DNA of 44,296 nucleotides from JAWWPY01 sp964412845 (GTDB taxonomy: Bacteria > Actinomycetota > Actinomycetes > Streptosporangiales > Streptosporangiaceae): positions 1-44,296 of the forward strand of contig CAYPQM010000036.1 in assembly GCA_964412845.1 (NCBI GenBank). The letters are read 5' to 3'. The notes under the pieces are model-generated. The model was not told the DNA's origin, searched no databases, and worked only from the letters and a program-made list of their open reading frames with translations. The stretch's first letter is position 1. Each line of letters opens with the position of its first letter. Positions 38,920 through 44,296 of this stretch are shown piece by piece. The position numbers were made by a program, and so were the translations under genes.

Positions 38920-41754
38920 TCAATGGCCCGACGGTATGTGGCTGACGTCGACGGCCTGGAGTTGCTGAGACGTGGTGTTCGCGACCAGCAGTGTCTTGCC
39001 GTCCATGGCCACCTGGTGCGGCAGCACGCCCGCTCCGATGATCCCGAGCACGGCCGGCTTGCCGGCCAGCGCATCCGCGGTGTTGACCACCGCGAGGTCC
39101 GTCGTGCCGCCAGTCACCTTATTGATGTTGGAGTCGGCGACGATGATCAGTTTGCCGTTATCGAGGGAGGTAAGCCCGATCGGTGCCTGGCCCACCCGCA
39201 CCACGGCGACCAGAGCATGCTTCTGATCGTTCAGCAGCCTGGCCGCGTCGAAGCCGAGGAGCGAGTTGCTGTCCCGGGCGGTAACCCAGACGAAGTTGCC
39301 ATTGTCGGTGGTGACGATCCGGACCGGGAATGTCCCGGCCGAGACGGTGGTCGTGATGGCAGCGGCCGACGGATGCGTCTCGGCCTTGTGCAGGTCAATG
39401 ACGTTCAGACCGCCCTGCGGGGAGTTCTTGGTCAGGTTGCCGGTGGTCGCGTAGAGCCACTGGCCGTCCGGTGACAGCGCCATGCCCAGCGGGTTGAAGT
39501 GCAGCGGGATCGTCCCGAGGAAGTGGGATGAGCTGAAATGGCCGGCGATCGCCGCCTTCAGGTTAAACACCGCAATCGCGTTGCTGTTGTAGAGGGTCAC
39601 GAAGGCGAACTGGCCGTCGGGGGTGACCTTGACCTGGGCGGCGTTGGAGCCACCGGGATCGCTGAGCCCCCCCACGATGGGGTTCGCGGCGCCCTGCTCG
39701 GCCGCGTGGATGTCAATGACCTGCGCGCCGTCGTGGTCCGCGACGAGCAGGTAGCGGCCATCGGGGGTAATCGTCTCGCCGTGCGGTTTCCCGATGATCG
39801 CGAATGACCCGACGGGCGTGGGCGCCAGACCCGAGCCGTGCTGGAAGATGGCGATGTTGCTTTGCGGGCCGCTGGGGTTCGAGACGAATGAATAGCCGTT
39901 CGCGGTCACCACGACCGCGTAGGCCTCACCGGAAGCCGCGACGCTCTCGCTCCGCACGTTGGGCAGGGTCGATGCCGTGACGACCGCCGTGCTGCGGCCG
40001 GGCGGGGACAGCGTTACCGTGCGGACGCTGGGGCTGGGGCTGGGGCTGCCGCTACTGGTCGTGCCATTCTTGCCCCCGCCGCCGCGGGTAATCGCGTAGG
40101 CGCCCCCGGCCAGCCCGAGCACCACGACGCAGCCGACGATCAGGGCCACTGGTGACCGCCACCACGGGCGGCTGCCACCAGTGGGAGGCGGCGGAGGTGT
40201 TCCCTGGGGCCAGCCCGGCCCGGGCCGTTCCTGCCCCGGCCGGACGGGCTGGCCGAACTGCGTGGCCTGGTCGCCCCCGGGCACGGCCCGCTGCGCTGTT
40301 GCTGCCGCTCCGGCGGGCGACGCTGCCGCCCGCTCGGGACGGAGCACCTCCCGCGGGCGCCGGGCCGGCCGGACAACCGCCTCGGCGGCGGCCCGCGACG
40401 GCTCGGAGATCTCGGTCGCGGGCCGTGACGGCTCGGAGATCTCGGTGGCGGGCCGGGCTGGTTCGGAGAGTTCGGTGGCGGGCCGGGTAGGTTCCGCGGT
40501 CTCGGCGGCGGCCCGTGACGGCTCGGAGATCTCGGTCGCGGGCCGAGGCGGTTCAGAGATCTCTGGGGCAGGCTGGGACGTCTCGGAGGTCTCGGAGGTC
40601 TCGGGGGCAGGCTGGGACGGCTCGGAGAGGTCGGTCGCGGCCCGAACGGGCTCGGACAGTTCGGAGACTTCGGTGGCTGGGTGCGCAGGCGCACCGGCTG
40701 CCGGGGACGAGCCCGCCGGTTCGGCCAGCGGTTCCGGGATCGTCGCTGGCCGGCCGCCGAGGTCCGTGGCCGGGTGACCCGGACCGGTCACGGCCATCTC
40801 CGGGCCCGTGCTCCCGTTGCCGCTGCCCAGCCCGCAGGCGATCCGCAGCGCGGCGACGAAGTCGACGCACCGCGGGTACCTGTCCTCCGGCGACTTGGCC
40901 AGCGCCTTCGCCAGCACCGCATCCACCGCGGGCGGCAGGTCCGGGCGGCGGGCGGTGAGCGCGGGCGGCGGCTCGGACATCTGCGCCCACAGCACCGCGA
41001 GGCGCTGCTCCCGCTGGAATGGCGGTGAGCCGGACAGCATCTCGAACGCGGCACAGCCGAGCGCGTAGAGATCGACGCGGCCGTCCATGGGGCGGCCCTC
41101 GATCTGTTCCGGGGCGACATAGTCCAGCGTGCCGAGGAACTGGCCGGTGGCGGTCAGGTGGGTGGACGACAGCGCCTGCTTGCTGAGGCCGAAGTCGGAC
41201 AGGTACACGTGATCGGCGCCATCGCTCGCGTCGAGCAGCATGTTGCCGGGCTTGATGTCACGATGGATCAGGCCGTGCGCATGGGCCGCGTCCAGCGCCG
41301 ACCCCACCTGCGCGATGATGCGCACCGCGCGCGCCACCGGCAGCGGGCCGACCCGGTCGATCAGCGTTCGCACGTCGCCCCCTTCGACGTAGCGCATCGC
41401 GATGAACAGGACGCCGCCCGACTCGCCAGCTCCGAAAACCGGGATGATGTGCGGGTGATCGACCGCCGCCGCGGCCCTCGACTCCCGGATGAACCGCTGC
41501 CGGAAGCCCTCGTCCCGGGCCAGTTCGGGGGCCAGGATCTTCAGTGCGACGCGGCGTTCCAGCCGAGGGTCCTGCGCCCGGTAGACGACCGCCATCCCGC
41601 CGCGGCCGATCTGCTCGTCGAGGCGGTAACCCGCGACTTCAGAGCCGATGGTGTACTCACCGGCTCCCCAAGGGGTCTCGTCACTCAACACGCCCTCCAG
41701 CGCTCGGCCGCCCGCTTCGGTGCCGCTGGCGCTCCCCGTGACAGTGTCCACCAC
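38920..41754 (-). CDS. Receptor-type Ser/Thr protein kinase with extracytoplasmic YncE-like propeller
   Basis: A 944-aa kinase. The PknB-type domain (43-305) has the glycine loop IGRGGMAVVY, Lys72, catalytic HRDIKPGN (Asp166), DFG (187-189) and GTLDYVAPEQ. A Ser/Thr/Glu/Pro decapeptide-repeat linker fills about 359-458, followed by a Pro-rich stretch, one membrane helix (about 534-556, VALIVGCVVVLGLAGGAYAI) and, outside, a beta-propeller of the YVTN/YncE kind (ITPDGRYLLVADHDGAQVID, VTPDGQFAFVTLYNSNAIAV, LSPDGQWLYATTGNL). The propeller should sense a ligand or envelope component and control kinase activity. Start GTG 41754. Divergent from an FHA-ABC exporter, a probable substrate. Confidence 0.94.
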   Translation of the reverse strand: MVDTVTGSASGTEAGGRALEGVLSDETPWGAGEYTIGSEVAGYRLDEQIGRGGMAVVYRAQDPRLERRVALKILAPELARDEGFRQRFIRESRAAAAVDHPHIIPVFGAGESGGVLFIAMRYVEGGDVRTLIDRVGPLPVARAVRIIAQVGSALDAAHAHGLIHRDIKPGNMLLDASDGADHVYLSDFGLSKQALSSTHLTATGQFLGTLDYVAPEQIEGRPMDGRVDLYALGCAAFEMLSGSPPFQREQRLAVLWAQMSEPPPALTARRPDLPPAVDAVLAKALAKSPEDRYPRCVDFVAALRIACGLGSGNGSTGPEMAVTGPGHPATDLGGRPATIPEPLAEPAGSSPAAGAPAHPATEVSELSEPVRAATDLSEPSQPAPETSETSETSQPAPEISEPPRPATEISEPSRAAAETAEPTRPATELSEPARPATEISEPSRPATEISEPSRAAAEAVVRPARRPREVLRPERAAASPAGAAATAQRAVPGGDQATQFGQPVRPGQERPGPGWPQGTPPPPPTGGSRPWWRSPVALIVGCVVVLGLAGGAYAITRGGGGKNGTTSSGSPSPSPSVRTVTLSPPGRSTAVVTASTLPNVRSESVAASGEAYAVVVTANGYSFVSNPSGPQSNIAIFQHGSGLAPTPVGSFAIIGKPHGETITPDGRYLLVADHDGAQVIDIHAAEQGAANPIVGGLSDPGGSNAAQVKVTPDGQFAFVTLYNSNAIAVFNLKAAIAGHFSSSHFLGTIPLHFNPLGMALSPDGQWLYATTGNLTKNSPQGGLNVIDLHKAETHPSAAAITTTVSAGTFPVRIVTTDNGNFVWVTARDSNSLLGFDAARLLNDQKHALVAVVRVGQAPIGLTSLDNGKLIIVADSNINKVTGGTTDLAVVNTADALAGKPAVLGIIGAGVLPHQVAMDGKTLLVANTTSQQLQAVDVSHIPSGH
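40375..40680 (-). repeat. 30-bp imperfect tandem repeats encoding PATEISEPSR decapeptides
   Basis: About ten imperfect 30-bp units inside the kinase gene, encoding variants of PATEISEPSR (for example PATELSEPAR, AAAETAEPTR, PAPETSETSE). Copies nearest 40380-40560 are most alike, suggesting recent expansion. The peptide is acidic, without bulky residues, and rich in Thr/Ser next to Pro, so it should be unfolded and could be autophosphorylated at many sites. The DNA is an in-frame coding repeat, not a CRISPR array. Confidence 0.85.
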
Positions 41755-41913
41755 AACCGTGCGCGCTGGGGGGCTGTAACCGCCGGGTAGATCAGATCGG
41801 AATCACCGGGATGACCCACGTCCTGGCGGCACAGCGGTCGCCTTCCAGGTCCGCAGGCCGAAGGCTCGACACGGTTCAGTTTACGTTGTCATGAATGGAT
41901 CTACACTTACCAG
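41755..41913. promoter_or_regulatory. Divergent promoter, Ser/Thr kinase / FHA-ABC exporter
   Basis: 159 bases. On the plus strand TACACT (41902-41907) lies 6 nt before ATG 41914, with TTTACG (41880-41885) 16 nt further upstream as a possible -35, so the exporter mRNA is probably leaderless. No clear promoter was found for the kinase side. The shared region would allow coordinated expression. Confidence 0.45.
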
Positions 41914-44262
41914 ATGACCGAGCGCTCCGTCTCGCAGCACGCCGCCCCGGTTCTCGTGGTGAAGACCCAGGGAACCGACCAGACGCTGGATGCGGGATCG
42001 TCGTACCAGGTAGGCCGGGACCCCCAGGCCGACATCGTGATCAACGACTCCCGGGTGTCCTGGCACCACGGGGTCCTGAAGCTGGACCGGGGCGCCTGGG
42101 TCTTTGAGGATACCGGCAGCACCAACGGGACCTTCATGGGGTCCCGCAAGGTGAACCGGATCCAGATCAGCGAGGATTGCATCCTGCGCATGGGCGACGC
42201 GGACGACGGACCCGTGATGTTCTGCTCGGTGTCCCGGCCCGGGGCGGCTAACCGGCCCGGCACTGTGGTGGTCGACCGGGGGATGAGCGTCGACCGCCGG
42301 CCCACCAGGGTGATGCGCGCGCCGGTCCGGGTGCTGCGGATCGGCCGCGGGCCCGACAACGACCTCGTCGTGCCCGATCTCAGCGTTTCCCGCAATCACG
42401 CCGAGCTGCGCAACGCGGGTGGCGGCCGGTACGAGATCGTCGATCTGGGCAGCCACAACGGAACGTTCGTCAACGGGGAGCCGGTCTCCGCGGCGACGAT
42501 CACGGAACGCGACATCGTGTCCGTCGGCCGTGCGACGTTCCGCCTGGTCGGTGACGAACTGCGGGAGTTCATCGACGAGGGCGACGTCACGTTCGTCGCG
42601 CAGGACCTGACCGTGCGCCTGTCCGGTGGCAAGGTCCTGCTCGACCATGTGAGCTTCCCGATCGGTGAGCGCAGCCTGGTGGCCATCATCGGCCCGAGCG
42701 GTGCGGGCAAGTCGACCCTGCTCGGTGCCCTGACCGGGATGCGGCCCGCGACGGAGGGATCGGTCCTGTACGACGACCGCGACCTCTACACCCACTATGC
42801 CGAGCTGCGGCACCGCATCGGCCTCGTTCCCCAGGACGACATCCTGCACACCCAGCTCCGGGCGCGCCGTGCCCTCCGCTATGCGGCCGAGCTGCGCTTC
42901 CCCGGTGACACGTCGGCGGCCGAGCGGGACCGCCGGGTGGACGAGGTCATGGATGAGCTCGCGCTCAAGGCGCACGCCAATACGCGGACCGGTGCGATGT
43001 CCGGCGGCCAGCGCAAGCGGGTCAACGTCGCGCTGGAGCTGCTGACCAAGCCGTCCCTGCTTTTCCTGGACGAGCCGACCTCCGGCCTGGACCCGGGCCT
43101 GGACAAGTCCGTCATGGAACTGATGAGCGGCCTGGCCAAGGACGGCCGGACCGTGGTCGTCGTCACGCACAGCGTGGCCAACCTGGACATCTGCGACCGG
43201 CTGCTGGTCCTCGCGGCCGGCGGCCGGGTCGCCTATTACGGGCCGCCCGCCGATGGGCTGCGCTACTTCGGCAAGGCGGGCTGGGCTGAGGTGTTCCAGG
43301 CCTTCGACAGTGAGCCGAACCGGGACTGGGCCGGAGATTTCAAGCGGTCCAGCTATTACGCGGAAAATGTGGGCAGCGGGCTCGAGGCACGGCTTCCGGA
43401 GTCCGCGCGCCAGTCCGCCCCGGAGCCGCTGCCCGCGCCGTGCGGCTTCTTCGCCCAGGTATCCACGCTGGTCCGGCGGTACGTGTCGGTCATCACCTCT
43501 GACCGCAGCTACCTGGTGGTGCTGGCGGTGCTGCCGCTGGTGATCGGCCTGCTGCTGCGGGCGGTCCCGGCGAAGCAGGGCCTGACCGGCCATCTGAACG
43601 CCGACGCCGAATCCTTGCTGCTCGTTCTCGTCATCGGGGCGTGCTTCATCGGGGCCGCTAACTCGGTTCGCGAGCTGGTCAAGGAACGCGCCATCTATGC
43701 CCGAGAACGGGCCGCCGGGCTGTCGTCCGGCGCCTACCTGTTCTCCAAGCTGATCGTGCTGGGGGTGATCAGCGGCCTGCAGGCCCTCCTGCTCGTCCTG
43801 CTCGGCCTGCCTGGCCGGCCGATGCCGGCCCACGGCGCGGTGATCGGTGCGGCGCCCTTGGTGGAGATAGCGCTGGCCGTCGTGGTGCTGTCGCTGGCGT
43901 CCATGGCGCTGGGGCTCATGGTGTCCTCGATGGTCAGCACGTCAGAGAAGGCCATGCCACTGCTGGTCCTGCTGGCCATAGCCCAGGTCATCCTGTCTGG
44001 CGGGATACTGCCGCTGAACGGCAAGGTGGGGCTGGACCAGCTCTCCTGGCTGGCGCCGGCCAGGTGGGGGTTTGCCGCGACCGCGTCCACCACCAGCCTC
44101 AGCCAGATCTCCGGGCTCCCCGGTAAGCCTGACCCGCTGTGGCAGCACAAGCCGGTCACCTGGCTGATCGATATGGGCATGCAGATCGTCCTCGCGCTGA
44201 TCTTCACGATTATCGCCTGGCGGCGCCTGGTACGGCTGGGCCCGCGCCGCAGGCGGCGCTAG
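41914..44262 (+). CDS. Rv1747-like ABC exporter with two FHA domains
   Basis: A 782-aa half-transporter of the ABCG-like type. FHA1 (about 25-105) has VGRDPQADIVI, SRVSWHH and TGSTNGTF; FHA2 (about 138-212) has IGRGPDNDLVV, SVSRNHAE and GSHNGTFVNG. The linker between them includes RPTR (Thr131), a possible phospho-site. The ATPase has Walker A GPSGAGKS (260-267), signature MSGGQRKRV (362-370) and Walker B LLFLDEPTS. Six membrane helices with the ABC2 fold fill about 525-775. In mycobacteria the orthologous-type protein Rv1747 is phosphorylated by the neighbouring kinase PknF and its FHA domains cluster it; the divergent kinase here gives the same arrangement. Probably exports a cell-wall glycolipid; cargo unknown. 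Confidence 0.94.
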   Translation: MTERSVSQHAAPVLVVKTQGTDQTLDAGSSYQVGRDPQADIVINDSRVSWHHGVLKLDRGAWVFEDTGSTNGTFMGSRKVNRIQISEDCILRMGDADDGPVMFCSVSRPGAANRPGTVVVDRGMSVDRRPTRVMRAPVRVLRIGRGPDNDLVVPDLSVSRNHAELRNAGGGRYEIVDLGSHNGTFVNGEPVSAATITERDIVSVGRATFRLVGDELREFIDEGDVTFVAQDLTVRLSGGKVLLDHVSFPIGERSLVAIIGPSGAGKSTLLGALTGMRPATEGSVLYDDRDLYTHYAELRHRIGLVPQDDILHTQLRARRALRYAAELRFPGDTSAAERDRRVDEVMDELALKAHANTRTGAMSGGQRKRVNVALELLTKPSLLFLDEPTSGLDPGLDKSVMELMSGLAKDGRTVVVVTHSVANLDICDRLLVLAAGGRVAYYGPPADGLRYFGKAGWAEVFQAFDSEPNRDWAGDFKRSSYYAENVGSGLEARLPESARQSAPEPLPAPCGFFAQVSTLVRRYVSVITSDRSYLVVLAVLPLVIGLLLRAVPAKQGLTGHLNADAESLLLVLVIGACFIGAANSVRELVKERAIYARERAAGLSSGAYLFSKLIVLGVISGLQALLLVLLGLPGRPMPAHGAVIGAAPLVEIALAVVVLSLASMALGLMVSSMVSTSEKAMPLLVLLAIAQVILSGGILPLNGKVGLDQLSWLAPARWGFAATASTTSLSQISGLPGKPDPLWQHKPVTWLIDMGMQIVLALIFTIIAWRRLVRLGPRRRRR

Positions 44263-44296
44263 CCGGGTCCGCGCTGTGCCATCGCTCAGGCCAGGT

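Noticed and set aside
40375..40680. Regular 30-bp repeats resembling a CRISPR array
   Set aside because: No unique spacers; units are contiguous, stay in frame and encode a periodic peptide within the kinase gene.

Overview
This window is chromosomal DNA from a very high-GC actinobacterium. The evidence is strong G/C preference at third codon positions, frequent GTG starts, GTGA/ATGA overlaps inside operons, many starts that look leaderless, and family content typical of actinomycetes (FHA-ABC exporter, Ser/Thr kinase, DUF2993, MmyB-type XRE, ECF sigma with CHAT protease). The genus cannot be fixed from the sequence. No rRNA, tRNA, CRISPR array, transposase or phage gene was seen, so it reads as a host region rich in regulators and accessory genes rather than a mobile island.

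Layout. 1-1167: TetR repressor (cut by the window edge) divergent from a VOC protein that is translationally coupled to a 55-aa membrane microprotein. 1454-8783 (minus): a tight sugar operon in transcription order beta-phosphoglucomutase, GH65 disaccharide phosphorylase, glucose-6-phosphate isomerase, 6-phosphogluconate dehydrogenase, glucose-6-phosphate dehydrogenase. It would take a disaccharide plus phosphate to glucose 6-phosphate and on into the oxidative pentose phosphate pathway, yielding NADPH. 8842-11199: VOC protein, two-TM protein, a 29-aa microprotein and a Gfo/Idh/MocA oxidoreductase.

11258-16876 (minus) is the most unusual locus: a four-gene operon of an apparently cytoplasmic subtilisin, an ECF sigma factor, a 170-aa helical plus beta-sandwich protein and a TPR-CHAT caspase-like protease. 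It is divergent from a hybrid histidine kinase. Two proteases with a sigma factor and no membrane anti-sigma factor suggest a proteolysis-controlled transcription or stress-response module.

17176-31925: hybrid kinase, DUF4287/DUF5655 protein, S41 peptidase divergent from an ArsR-type regulator, MmyB-type XRE divergent from an SDR, a ferric-reductase-like flavocytochrome behind a 9-codon upstream ORF, SnoaL-like protein, a damaged MarR region, methyltransferase, PAP2 protein, GH18-like secreted protein, DUF167, a nitroreductase pseudogene, a small UvrD-tail-like protein, and HxlR divergent from a DHA2-type MFS exporter.

31963-36918: a short KdpD-like kinase and KdpE-like regulator, convergent with a KimA/APC-type permease fused to an OB-fold, probably a potassium homeostasis group. 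36996-38762: Rieske oxygenase and LmeA-like protein. 38920-44262: a Ser/Thr kinase with a decapeptide-repeat linker and extracytoplasmic beta-propeller, divergent from an Rv1747-like FHA-ABC exporter that is its likely phosphorylation target.
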